Positions 1 through 6,946 are shown, counted from the stretch's first letter. The stretch: 17,259 bases of DNA from an uncultured Muribaculaceae bacterium (GCA_910588035.1 CAJUPY010000034.1:1-17259); one strand, 5' to 3'. The notes: generated from the letters alone by a model not told the origin. Numbers and translations are program-made.

Positions 1-82
1 TTTTGCTAATACGCTGTCTCTCAGCGAGAAAAATTTCATGCCCGTTTCTTTTAAAATAGCCTTCGATGTCAATTTTACTCAA
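1..82 (-). CDS. possible 5' end of a divergent gene, truncated by window edge
   Basis: Reading leftwards from a TTG at 80-82, an open frame of 27 codons runs off the left edge. Its first residues read (M)SKIDIEGYFKRNGHEIF, charged and protein-like, with no signal peptide. An in-frame stop lies three codons upstream of the TTG, so the start cannot be far upstream unless it is ATT. A second frame from ATG at 37-39 (MKFFSLRDSVLAK) is also open to the edge and is a rival start. A TAnnTTTG-type box lies just upstream at 95-102. I recognise no family. The divergent layout relative to the DUF1460 gene, with about 100 nt between starts, fits a real gene, but the visible part is too short to be sure. 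Confidence 0.35.
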   Translation of the reverse strand, partial: MSKIDIEGYFKRNGHEIFLAERQRISK

Positions 83-94
83 AATTTGCTACAA

Positions 95-102
95 CAAAAA
101 TA
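95..102 (-). promoter_or_regulatory. possible -7 box of a divergent promoter
   Basis: The minus strand reads TATTTTTG, an exact match to the Bacteroidota TAnnTTTG -7 element. It would start transcription only a few bases before the TTG at 82, giving a nearly leaderless message. No convincing TTG -33 element is found 19-21 nt upstream, and the region is A/T rich, so a chance match is quite possible. Confidence 0.25.
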
Positions 103-129
103 AACTTCAAATTGTTCGCTCTCTAATTT

Positions 130-160
130 TTGTAGATGACAGTGAATTTTTGTAATTTCG
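130..160 (+). promoter_or_regulatory. candidate promoter for the DUF1460 amidase gene
   Basis: TTG at 130-132 is followed 20 nt later by TAATTTCG at 153-160. This matches the Bacteroidota layout TTG-N19-21-TAnnTTTG with one mismatch in the -7 box. Transcription would start near 167, leaving a leader of about 20 nt before the ATG at 188. The spacing is right, but one mismatch in A/T-rich DNA keeps confidence modest. Confidence 0.35.
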
Positions 161-187
161 TAGCGTTAACAAACGCAGATACACATT

Positions 188-1045
188 ATGAAAAAAATAT
201 TTCTCTCAGCATTATTTCTCGCCTCTCTCACCCATGGTGTGGTGTCGGCGCAAACCGAGGTCAGGTTTCACAATGAAGAAACCGACACAACCAAGATCAC
301 CTCACTTCTGATAGACGCCATAAAAATCAAGGATCCGCAGCAGCGCGTCGCCTCGGTTGCTCGTCATTTCATAGGCACACCATATGTCGCCCACACCCTT
401 GAGGGTGAAACGGAAGCTTTGACTGTCAATCTCGACGAGCTTGACTGCACCACTTTCGTCGAAACGGCAATGACGCTTGCATTCACTGCCGGAGAACAAC
501 GCAGTTCATGGAGAGATTACCTGTATAATCTCGAACGGCTGCGTTACCGTGACGGTAAGCTCGACGGATATCCATCGCGTCTCCACTACATCAGCAATTG
601 GATCGTCGACAATGTTCACCGTGGCAATTTCGAGGAAGCGACAATCAGGTTTCCTCGTTACAACTATCTGGAGCGCACCATTTCATTCATGACTGAAAAC
701 CGAGACAAGTATAAAGCACTGTCTGATTCTGTCAATTTTGAAAAGATGCGCAACATTGAGCTTGGATATAGCAACCACCGTTTTCCCTACATAAAGACTA
801 TTGATCTGGGTCGCAAAGAAACCAAAGCGGCGCTTCGTGAGGGTGACGTCGTCGCTCTCGTTTCCAATCTGAAAAATCTCGATGTCACACACATGGGTAT
901 TATAATCAAGGAAAACGGCGAGCCTTATCTTCTGCACGCATCTTCTACCGGCCGCAAGGTTGAGATCTCGGCGTTGCCACTCGCCGAATTCATGAAGAAG
1001 AACAGATCTTTTCTCGGAATAAGGGTCATACGCATCAAAGACTGA
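188..1045 (+). CDS. secreted DUF1460 (NlpC/P60-like) N-acetylmuramoyl-L-alanine amidase
   Basis: This 285-residue protein is a predicted periplasmic cell-wall amidase of the DUF1460 family; studied members cleave the bond between N-acetylmuramic acid and L-alanine in muropeptides. Residues 1-21 form a signal peptide (Lys-Lys, hydrophobic core, cleavage expected after VSA). The catalytic cysteine is Cys87 in LDCTTFVE. His235 in THMGI and His250 in LLHASS fit the general base and third polar residue of an NlpC/P60-type Cys-His-His triad. The family fold has papain-like topology. The ATG at 188 is chosen because it directly precedes the signal peptide; no Shine-Dalgarno is present. It is the only clear plus-strand gene, convergent with eno, and shares its terminator. 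The family call is from motif recognition; the exact substrate is inference. Confidence 0.88.
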   Translation: MKKIFLSALFLASLTHGVVSAQTEVRFHNEETDTTKITSLLIDAIKIKDPQQRVASVARHFIGTPYVAHTLEGETEALTVNLDELDCTTFVETAMTLAFTAGEQRSSWRDYLYNLERLRYRDGKLDGYPSRLHYISNWIVDNVHRGNFEEATIRFPRYNYLERTISFMTENRDKYKALSDSVNFEKMRNIELGYSNHRFPYIKTIDLGRKETKAALREGDVVALVSNLKNLDVTHMGIIIKENGEPYLLHASSTGRKVEISALPLAEFMKKNRSFLGIRVIRIKD

Positions 1046-1068
1046 CAACCGGCAATTTCTATTGCAAT

Positions 1069-1097
1069 AAAAAAAGCCCGGCATCGCCGGGCTTTTT
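1069..1097. terminator. bidirectional intrinsic terminator between amidase gene and eno
   Basis: A perfect 12-bp inverted repeat pairs 1071-1082 with 1086-1097 around a 3-nt ATC loop. The core is GCCCGGC/GCCGGGC. It is flanked by five T on the plus strand and seven A (1069-1075), which give a U-tract on the minus strand. It lies 25 nt after the amidase stop and just beyond the eno stop, so it can end both convergent transcripts. Confidence 0.93.
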
Positions 1098-1119
1098 GCT
1101 TATATGTGTCTGAGCTGAA

Positions 1120-2427
1120 TTACTCGGCACGTTTTGTTTTCTTTCCGTATCCGTAGACAGCAGCTGCGCCAAGTTCTTCCTCGATGCGGAGGAGCTGGTT
1201 GTACTTAGCCATACGGTCAGAACGAGATGCAGAACCGGTTTTGATCTGTCCGGCGTTTGTAGCAACTGCGATGTCTGCGATTGTGGCATCTTCAGTCTCG
1301 CCTGAGCGGTGAGAAATAACTGCGGTGTAACCGTTGCGCTGTGCGAGTTCGACTGCACGGAGGGTCTCGGTGAGAGAGCCGATCTGGTTTACCTTGACGA
1401 GGATTGAGTTTGCACAACCTTCCTCGATTCCGCGTTTGAGATATTTCACGTTGGTAACGAACAAGTCATCGCCGACGAGCTGGCAACGGTTGCCGATAAG
1501 GTCAGTAAGAACCTTCCAGCCTGCCCAGTCGTCTTCGGCCATACCGTCTTCGATTGAGTCGATAGGATATTTTGTGATGAGTTCCTCGAGATATTTAGCC
1601 TGTTCCTCAGAAGTGCGTTTTACTCCGTTGGGTTCTTTGATAGTGCCGTCTTTGAGCTGGTGGTAGTCATAGACACCGTCCTGATAGAACTCAGAAGAAG
1701 CGCAGTCGAGACCGATGGTGACATCTTTTCCGGGAACATAACCTGCTTTCTCGATTGCCTTGACGATAACGTTGAGGGCGTCTTCAGTTCCGTCGAGAGC
1801 GGGAGCGAAACCGCCTTCGTCACCAACGGCTGTTGACAGACCACGCTCGTGAAGCACTTTCTTAAGGTTGTGGAATACTTCTGTACCCATGCGGATTCCT
1901 TCGTGGAACGATGTAGCACCGATAGGACGGATCATGAATTCCTGGAAGCAGATAGGAGCGTCAGAGTGAGCACCGCCATTGATGATATTCATCATCGGAA
2001 CAGGAAGAGCGTAAGAGTTGCAGCCGCCGATATATTTGTAAAGCGGCAGATCGAGATAGTTGGCTGCGGCTTTGGCAACTGCGAGAGAAACACCGAGAAT
2101 GGCATTTGCACCGAGGTTAGATTTTGTGTCAGTTCCGTCGAGAGCGAGCATTTTCTCGTCGATAGCGATCTGATCGAGTGCACTCATGCCCTTGAGGGCT
2201 TCAGCGATAGGACCGTTGACATTGGCTACAGCTTTGAGAACGCCTTTGCCCATGTAGCGTGATTTGTCACCGTCACGAAGTTCGAGAGCCTCATTTACAC
2301 CGGTCGACGCACCCGAGGGAACAGATGCACGGCCAAATGCGCCTGATTCAAGAACTACGTCAACTTCTACAGTGGGGTTACCGCGTGAATCGAGCACCTC
2401 ACGTCCGATGATTTTTTCAATTTTCAT
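1120..2427 (-). CDS. eno: enolase (phosphopyruvate hydratase)
   Basis: Enolase dehydrates 2-phosphoglycerate to phosphoenolpyruvate in glycolysis and also belongs to RNA-degradation assemblies in some bacteria. The 435-residue product is full length. Seen in sequence: the N-terminal REVLDSRGNPTVEV motif, substrate-loop SGASTG (38-43), GDEGG (202-206, catalytic Glu204), Mg ligands Asp241, Glu293 and Asp320, catalytic Lys345 within the signature ILVKVNQIGSLTE, and SHRSGET (372-378). The ATG at 2427 is preferred over a TTG two codons upstream because the family begins MKIEK(I)I. It lies 205 nt beyond rplQ with a strong terminator between them, so it is probably transcribed from its own promoter rather than with the ribosomal cluster. 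Confidence 0.98.
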   Translation of the reverse strand: MKIEKIIGREVLDSRGNPTVEVDVVLESGAFGRASVPSGASTGVNEALELRDGDKSRYMGKGVLKAVANVNGPIAEALKGMSALDQIAIDEKMLALDGTDTKSNLGANAILGVSLAVAKAAANYLDLPLYKYIGGCNSYALPVPMMNIINGGAHSDAPICFQEFMIRPIGATSFHEGIRMGTEVFHNLKKVLHERGLSTAVGDEGGFAPALDGTEDALNVIVKAIEKAGYVPGKDVTIGLDCASSEFYQDGVYDYHQLKDGTIKEPNGVKRTSEEQAKYLEELITKYPIDSIEDGMAEDDWAGWKVLTDLIGNRCQLVGDDLFVTNVKYLKRGIEEGCANSILVKVNQIGSLTETLRAVELAQRNGYTAVISHRSGETEDATIADIAVATNAGQIKTGSASRSDRMAKYNQLLRIEEELGAAAVYGYGKKTKRAE

Positions 2428-2470
2428 AATCAATTTTGTTTTAAAACTGAGAAATATGTATTAGTTTGTT

Positions 2471-2501
2471 CAAAGCATATTTAAACGCCACAAAGTTACA
2501 A
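2471..2501 (-). promoter_or_regulatory. candidate eno promoter region
   Basis: On the minus strand two overlapping candidates occur. One is TTG (2499-2501), a 19-nt spacer, then TATGCTTTG (2471-2479), which has one base too many inside the -7 box. The other is an exact TAACTTTG -7 box at 2491-2498 that lacks a TTG at the right distance. The leader would be about 40-60 nt. The stretch 2428-2564 is A/T rich and holds no gene. A promoter is required here by the terminator upstream, but its exact position is uncertain. Confidence 0.35.
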
Positions 2502-2564
2502 ATTTTCAGTTAAATAATTATATAATTTTTGTTATACTATGTTGGATTTTTCAGCATGGCGGAT

Positions 2565-2602
2565 AAAAAAACGCTCTGTCGCGGAATGACCGTGACAGAG
2601 CG
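2565..2602 (-). terminator. intrinsic terminator ending the ribosomal-protein cluster
   Basis: On the minus strand a 13-bp stem (one G-U pair) pairs 2590-2602 with 2572-2584 around a 5-nt loop, followed by seven U (2565-2571). The outer arm is CGCTCTGTC/GACAGAGCG. It begins about 30 nt after the rplQ stop and precedes eno, marking the end of the long operon. Confidence 0.93.
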
Positions 2603-2632
2603 GTAATTATCTGTGTCAGTGCGACCGTCGGA

Positions 2633-3115
2633 TTATTCAGCTGCGGGAGCCTCAGCAGCGGGAGTCTCGGTTGCAGGAGCTTCTGCAGCCGCGCTCTTCT
2701 TGCTTGAACGGCGTGTGCGGCCGGTTTTCTTGGCAGCTTTGTCCTTGAGCATGTTTTCGTTATAGTCAACAAGCTCAATGAAGCAAGTCTTGGCGTTGTC
2801 ACCAAGACGGTTGCCGGTCTTGAGAATGCGGGTATAACCTCCGGGGCGGTCAGCGATCTTCTGTGAAATTTCACGGAAGAGCTCGGTGACGGCTTCCTTG
2901 TTCTGAAGATAGCTGAAAACCAGACGACGGTTTACCATCGTGTCTTCTTTAGCACGTGTGATCAGCGGCTCGGCATATACACGAAGGGCTTTGGCCTTGG
3001 CGAGGGTGGTGAAGATGCGCTTGCGCATGATCAGAGCGATCGTCATGTTAGCCAAGAGGGCATCGCGGTGAGCTTTCTTGCGGCTGAGGTGGTTGAATTT
3101 TTTATTGTGTCTCAT
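2633..3115 (-). CDS. rplQ: 50S ribosomal protein L17 (bL17)
   Basis: bL17 is a large-subunit protein near the polypeptide exit tunnel. The N-terminal part (MRHNKKFNHLSRKKAHRDAL) is the classic family start, and core motifs such as PGGYTRILK follow. At 160 residues it is over 30 longer than the E. coli protein because of a C-terminal tail from about residue 125: first basic (KKTGRTRRSSKK), then alternating Ala/Glu/Pro/Thr. The tail is low complexity and probably disordered. It is the last gene of the alpha-operon part, 6 nt after rpoA, and is followed by a strong terminator. Confidence 0.98.
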   Translation of the reverse strand: MRHNKKFNHLSRKKAHRDALLANMTIALIMRKRIFTTLAKAKALRVYAEPLITRAKEDTMVNRRLVFSYLQNKEAVTELFREISQKIADRPGGYTRILKTGNRLGDNAKTCFIELVDYNENMLKDKAAKKTGRTRRSSKKSAAAEAPATETPAAEAPAAE

Positions 3116-3121
3116 CGTTTA

Positions 3122-4117
3122 TTACTCTTTGTCTAATTTATACTTTGAAATGTCCATTCCGAACGAGAGGTTCAGGCGAGCCAGAAGGCTGTCGAGCTCG
3201 GTGAGCGATTTTCTACCGAAGTTGCGGAACTTGAGGAGATCGGTCTTGTTGAAGACGACCAGTTCGCCGAGAGTCTCGACTTCAGCACTCTTCAAGCAGT
3301 TGAGCGCGCGAACTGAGAGCTGCATGTCGCTGAGCTTTGTTTTCAGAAGCTGACGCATGTGCAGGACTTCTTCGTCAAACTCCTCGTTTCCGTCTTCCTC
3401 GGTAGTCTCGAGGGTGATTTTCTCGTCTGAGAAAAGCATCAAGTGGTATATCAGGATTTTTGCTGCTTCCTCAAGAGCCTTTTTGGGGTGGATAGACCCG
3501 TTGGTGGTAATCTCGAGAATGAGCTTTTCGTAGTCGGTTTTCTGATCGACGCGGAAATTCTCAACCGCATACTTCACATTGACAATCGGGGTGTAGATCG
3601 AGTCAATGGCGAGAACATTGATGTCGTCGTTAGCGACATTGTTCTCGTCGGCGGGCACCCAACCGCGACCCTTGTTGATTGTCAGCTCGATTGAAAAGCC
3701 GGCAGCAGGATCCAAATGACAGATGACCAGTTCAGGATTCAATACTTCAAATCCTGAGAGAACCTTGCCAATGTCACCGGCCTTGAACACCTCCTGTCCT
3801 GACGGAACCACGATAGTAGCCTTTTCAAAATCGGTATCTTCGACAGTCTGCTTGAGGTTAACCTTCTTGAGGTTAAGAATGATGTTGGTGACATCTTCCT
3901 TAACGCCGGGGATAGTATCAAATTCATGCTTGACGCCGTCAATCTTGATCGACGAGATAGCATATCCTTCAAGCGAAGAAAGCAAGACGCGGCGAAGCGC
4001 ATTGCCGAAAGTGATACCATAGCCGGGTTCCAAAGGCTTGAACTCAAATTTGCCAAAGAAATTATTGGCTTCCAACATGAGGACTTTGTCAGGTTTCTGG
4101 AATGCTAAAATAGCCAT
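3122..4117 (-). CDS. rpoA: DNA-directed RNA polymerase alpha subunit
   Basis: The alpha subunit dimerises to nucleate RNA polymerase assembly and contacts promoter DNA and activators. Its length of 331 residues is typical. The N-terminal domain (about 1-230) has the assembly motif GNALRRVLLSSLEG (38-51). An acidic linker (about 238-250, Glu/Asp rich) leads to the C-terminal domain (about 255-320). That domain keeps the DNA-contact residues Arg270, Asn273, Cys274 and Lys276, aligning with E. coli Arg265-Lys271, and a GRKSL helix-hairpin motif. It sits 21 nt after rpsD and 6 nt before rplQ, so it is co-transcribed with ribosomal proteins. Confidence 0.99.
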   Translation of the reverse strand: MAILAFQKPDKVLMLEANNFFGKFEFKPLEPGYGITFGNALRRVLLSSLEGYAISSIKIDGVKHEFDTIPGVKEDVTNIILNLKKVNLKQTVEDTDFEKATIVVPSGQEVFKAGDIGKVLSGFEVLNPELVICHLDPAAGFSIELTINKGRGWVPADENNVANDDINVLAIDSIYTPIVNVKYAVENFRVDQKTDYEKLILEITTNGSIHPKKALEEAAKILIYHLMLFSDEKITLETTEEDGNEEFDEEVLHMRQLLKTKLSDMQLSVRALNCLKSAEVETLGELVVFNKTDLLKFRNFGRKSLTELDSLLARLNLSFGMDISKYKLDKE

Positions 4118-4138
4118 GGATCTTAATAGGTTAAATTA

Positions 4139-4744
4139 TTACTTAGAGTACAACTCGACGATAAGTTGTTCCTTGATGTTTTCGGGAATATCCTCACGGG
4201 TGGGAACGTGCAGGAATTTACCGCTTTTTGTAGCTTCGTCCCACTCGATCCAGGGATATTTGCTGTGGTTGAAGCCTCCGAGAGCATCTGCGATGACCTC
4301 GAGAGATTTTGATTTCTCACGAACGCCGATAACATCACCCGGTTTGATAGAGTAAGAGGGAATGTTCACTACGCTGCCGTTGACAGTGATATGGCGGTGA
4401 AGGACAAGCTGGCGTGCCGCGGGACGGGTCGGTGCGATACCGAGACGGTAAACGACATTGTCGAGACGAGCCTCAAGCATCTGGAGAAGGATCTCACCGG
4501 TGATACCTTTTTCACGGGTAGCTTTCTCAAAAAGGTTGCGGAACTGTTTCTCAAGAACGCCGTAGGTATATTTTGCTTTCTGCTTCTCACGCAGCTGAAC
4601 GCCATACTCAGACGTTTTGCGACGCTTGTTGGCGCCATGCTGGCCCGGGGGGAAATTGCGGCGGGCGAGAACTTTGTCCTCACCGAAGATCGGTTCACCG
4701 AATTTGCGGGCGATTTTGGTCTTGGGACCTGTATATCTTGCCAT
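4139..4744 (-). CDS. rpsD: 30S ribosomal protein S4 (uS4)
   Basis: uS4 is a primary 16S rRNA binder that nucleates the small-subunit body and takes part in decoding fidelity. The 201-residue product starts MARYTGPK and contains the NFPPGQHG motif near residue 30 and an S4 RNA-binding domain at about 91-155 (MLEARLDNVVYRLG). It has no cysteine at all, so it is the zinc-free form, unlike the Cys-bearing S4 of some bacteria. In E. coli and Bacillus, S4 represses its own operon by binding an mRNA leader. Here rpsD is preceded by a 205-nt structured spacer, the largest gap in the cluster, consistent with local autoregulation (inference). Confidence 0.99.
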   Translation of the reverse strand: MARYTGPKTKIARKFGEPIFGEDKVLARRNFPPGQHGANKRRKTSEYGVQLREKQKAKYTYGVLEKQFRNLFEKATREKGITGEILLQMLEARLDNVVYRLGIAPTRPAARQLVLHRHITVNGSVVNIPSYSIKPGDVIGVREKSKSLEVIADALGGFNHSKYPWIEWDEATKSGKFLHVPTREDIPENIKEQLIVELYSK

Positions 4745-4949
4745 TTTTAAATTTCTTTTGTTTGTTGGCGATCGTCGTCTGAGATTCCGGCTGTTTCCCT
4801 ACGGGGTGCAGCCGCGACCATAGAGAGGTGAAAAAAATATGGTCAAATTCACCCCACGGGGCGACAGACGGTTCTTGACGAGATCTGATATTATTTAAAG
4901 AAAGTGTTGTTAAAAAGACTTGAAAGTGTCTGATGTCGTAAAGAAGCGA
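4745..4949 (-). promoter_or_regulatory. structured rpsD leader: candidate S4-responsive pseudoknot
   Basis: This 205-nt spacer holds no gene. In the minus-strand transcript, 4848-4855 (GGGGTGAA) pairs with 4825-4832 (8 bp, one G-U), and 4838-4844 (GACCATA) pairs with 4816-4822 (7 bp). The two stems interleave as an H-type pseudoknot with 5-, 3- and 2-nt connectors. GGGGTG (4850-4855) can instead pair with CACCCC at 4803-4808. GGCTG/CAGCC (4809-4813 with 4789-4793) forms a further hairpin, and CGTCTG/CAGACG (4865-4870 with 4776-4781) closes the whole element. No TAnnTTTG box is visible, so it is probably an internal leader rather than a promoter. The S4 link is inferred from position and from known S4 autoregulation elsewhere. 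Confidence 0.6.
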
Positions 4950-5339
4950 TCAGACTCTTCTGCGCTTGGGAGGACGGCAACCATTGTGGGGAAGCGGAGT
5001 GACGTCGATGATTTCGGTCACTTCAATTCCTGCGCCATGAATTGTACGGATAGCAGACTCACGTCCGTTACCGGGTCCTTTGACATAGGCTTTTACCTTG
5101 CGGAGACCGAGGTCGTATGCGACTTTAGCGCAATCTTGCGCTGCCATCTGGGCTGCGTAGGGGGTGTTCTTCTTTGATCCGCGGAAGCCCATCTTGCCTG
5201 CGCTTGACCATGAAATGACCTGTCCCTCGCTGTTAGCAAGGCAAACAATGATGTTGTTGAAAGAAGAGTGGACATGAAGCTGGCCGGCGGCATCAACTTT
5301 GACGTTTCTCTTCTTAGCTGCGACTGTTTTTTTTGCCAT
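4950..5339 (-). CDS. rpsK: 30S ribosomal protein S11 (uS11)
   Basis: uS11 lies on the platform of the small subunit near the mRNA exit and E-site. The 129-residue product is full length. Recognisable parts are HVHSSFNNIIV (about 22-32), the GFRGSKKNTPYAAQ segment, KGPGNGRESAIR (about 88-99) and the C-terminal PLPHNGCRPPKRRRV tail, one of the most conserved endings in the family. It begins 9 nt after the rpsM stop. A 205-nt spacer separates it from rpsD, unlike the tight spacing elsewhere. Confidence 0.99.
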   Translation of the reverse strand: MAKKTVAAKKRNVKVDAAGQLHVHSSFNNIIVCLANSEGQVISWSSAGKMGFRGSKKNTPYAAQMAAQDCAKVAYDLGLRKVKAYVKGPGNGRESAIRTIHGAGIEVTEIIDVTPLPHNGCRPPKRRRV

Positions 5340-5348
5340 AATTTATTT

Positions 5349-5729
5349 TTATTTAGTAGCTTTCTTCTTGTTAGCAACAGTTTTCTTGCGTCCCTTGCGG
5401 GTGCGGGCGTTGTTCTTGGTGCTCTGACCGCGAACGGGAAGACCGATGCGGTGACGGATTCCACGGTAGCAACCGATATCCATCAGACGCTTGATGTTGA
5501 GCTGAATCTCGCTGCGGAGATCACCCTCGACTTTATAGTCGGCTTGAATGACTTCACGCACCTTGGCTGCCTGGTCATCAGTCCAGTCCATAACCTTGAT
5601 GTTTTCGTCAACGCCGGCTTTGGCGAGGATGGTTTTGGCCGCGCTGCGGCCGATTCCGAAGATATAAGTCAAGGCGATTTCACCTCTTTTGTTTTGGGGG
5701 AGGTCAACTCCCACGATTCTTACTGCCAT
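5349..5729 (-). CDS. rpsM: 30S ribosomal protein S13 (uS13)
   Basis: uS13 sits in the head of the small subunit and forms bridges to the large subunit and contacts to tRNA. The 126-residue product begins MAVRIVGVDLPQNKRGEIAL, as in other Bacteroidota. It carries the helix-turn region GIGRSAAKTIL, the YRGIRHRIGLPVRGQ motif (about 88-102) and a basic C-terminal tail (TRKGRKKTVANKKK). It is the first gene of the alpha-operon part, 35 nt after rpmJ. No leader-like structure is evident before it, unlike E. coli where the S4 site precedes rpsM. Confidence 0.99.
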   Translation of the reverse strand: MAVRIVGVDLPQNKRGEIALTYIFGIGRSAAKTILAKAGVDENIKVMDWTDDQAAKVREVIQADYKVEGDLRSEIQLNIKRLMDIGCYRGIRHRIGLPVRGQSTKNNARTRKGRKKTVANKKKATK

Positions 5730-5764
5730 ATTTTATTGAAATTTTTTGCAAAAATAATAAAATA

Positions 5765-5881
5765 TTATCCTTGACGTTGTTTATACTTGGGATTTTTTTT
5801 ATTAATCACGTACAGACGACCTTTGCGACGTACGATTTTGCTGTCGGGAGTGCGTTTTTTGATTGACGCTCTAACTTTCAT
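5765..5881 (-). CDS. rpmJ: 50S ribosomal protein L36 (bL36), cysteine-free form
   Basis: bL36 is the smallest large-subunit protein. The 38-residue ORF starts MKVRASIKKRTPDSK at ATG 5881, contains the KGRLYVIN segment and ends KYKQRQG, the invariant family end. The four zinc ligands of the C-plus form are absent: positions usually Cys/His carry Arg, Ser, Asn and Tyr. This is the zinc-independent C-minus form. It is easily missed for its length but is clearly recognisable. It lies 23 nt after infA and 35 nt before rpsM, the common infA-rpmJ-rpsM arrangement. Confidence 0.98.
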   Translation of the reverse strand: MKVRASIKKRTPDSKIVRRKGRLYVINKKNPKYKQRQG

Positions 5882-5904
5882 GTGATATGAGATTTTTTTT
5901 GATT

Positions 5905-6123
5905 TTACTTGTATCGGAATGCAATTCGTCCTTTCGAAAGATCGTAAGGCGACATTTCAACGCGGACTTTGTCTCCGGGCAGAATCTTGATGTAATGCAT
6001 TCTCATTTTTCCGGAGATGTGTGCCGTTATCTCGTGTCCGTTTTCCAACTCGACACGGAACATTGCGTTTGAAAGAGCCTCGACGATGGTTCCGTCTTGT
6101 TCTATTGCTGCTTGTTTTGCCAT
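5905..6123 (-). CDS. infA: translation initiation factor IF-1
   Basis: IF-1 binds the ribosomal A-site region during initiation and works with IF-2 and IF-3. The 72-residue product from ATG 6123 starts MAKQAAIEQDGTIVEAL and is a single OB-fold with the conserved FRVELENGHEITAHISGKMR and ILPGDKVRVEMSPYD segments, ending GRIAFRYK. An upstream in-frame TTG at 6150 would add nine residues overlapping map, but the family starts MAKQ and the ATG 7 nt after the map stop is preferred. Position between map and rpmJ is typical for this phylum. Confidence 0.98.
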   Translation of the reverse strand: MAKQAAIEQDGTIVEALSNAMFRVELENGHEITAHISGKMRMHYIKILPGDKVRVEMSPYDLSKGRIAFRYK

Positions 6124-6130
6124 ATAGTCT

Positions 6131-6913
6131 TTAAATAAATCTGTCGCCAAGAACTTCTTGGATATAATCGAAAGTAGTCAGTATCTCGGTCTTGCCGCCA
6201 TGTATTGCAACCGTGTGTTCATAATGGGCCGACGGTTTGCGGTCTTTGGTGCGGCATTGCCATCCATCCTCAGAAATGACGATGTTCTTGCTTCCCATGT
6301 TGATCATGGGTTCAATGCAAAGACACATGCCGTTTTTAATGACAGGGCCTGTGCCGCGTCGTCCGTAATTGGGTATCTCGGGATCTTCATGCATTTTCCG
6401 GCCTATGCCGTGGCCACACATTTCTCTGACGACACCGTAACCGCGCGACTCACAATAGGTCTGTACGGCATTAGAGATGTCACCGATGCGTTTGCCTTCT
6501 CGGCAAGCTGAGATTCCGCGGTAGAGCGATTCTTTAGTTGTCTGACACAGTGCCATGACCTCAGGTGCGATTTCACCTATAGGAAATGTATAGCACATGT
6601 CACCATTGAATCCGTCGAGCTCGACTACGGTGTCGATGCCGACGATATCGCCTTCGCGGAGCGCATAGTTTGACGGGAACCCGTGAACGACGGTCTCGTT
6701 CACTTCAATACATAACGTGGCGGGGAAGCCGCCATAGCCCAAACAAGCAGGCTGTCCTCCATTGTCGCGAATAAATTCGCGTGCAATGGAGTCGAGCTTG
6801 TTTGTCGTAACACCAGGAGTCATCCACTTGGCGACCTCGCCGAGTGTCTGGCTCACCAGTCGGCAGGCATCTGCCGTCTTGCTGATTTCTTCCGGTGTCT
6901 TGAGATAGATCAT
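6131..6913 (-). CDS. map: type I methionine aminopeptidase
   Basis: This enzyme removes the initiator methionine from nascent proteins when the second residue is small. The 260-residue protein has the pita-bread fold signature. The five metal ligands are visible as Asp94 (GID), Asp105 (NGD), His168 (GHGIG), Glu201 (CIEPM) and Glu232 (YEHTV), and His78 (HGFP) matches the substrate-binding histidine. There is no N-terminal zinc-finger extension, so it is the short bacterial class. It is embedded between secY (33 nt upstream) and infA (7 nt downstream), linking maturation of new proteins to their synthesis. Confidence 0.98.
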   Translation of the reverse strand: MIYLKTPEEISKTADACRLVSQTLGEVAKWMTPGVTTNKLDSIAREFIRDNGGQPACLGYGGFPATLCIEVNETVVHGFPSNYALREGDIVGIDTVVELDGFNGDMCYTFPIGEIAPEVMALCQTTKESLYRGISACREGKRIGDISNAVQTYCESRGYGVVREMCGHGIGRKMHEDPEIPNYGRRGTGPVIKNGMCLCIEPMINMGSKNIVISEDGWQCRTKDRKPSAHYEHTVAIHGGKTEILTTFDYIQEVLGDRFI

Positions 6914-6946
6914 TTAGTCTGATTAATAGCGTTAACGGTTTGTTTA

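Noticed and set aside
2428..2433. Upstream TTG start for eno giving two extra residues
   Set aside because: The ATG at 2427 gives the family N-terminus MKIEKIIGRE; no ribosome-binding site favours the TTG.
5268..5774. Plus-strand open frame (168 codons) opposite rpsK and rpsM with a hydrophobic start
   Set aside because: The apparent hydrophobic stretch is the reverse complement of Lys-rich ribosomal coding sequence.
6124..6150. TTG start giving IF-1 nine extra residues
   Set aside because: It overlaps the end of map, and IF-1 proteins start MAKQ(A/S); the ATG at 6123 fits the usual 72-residue length.
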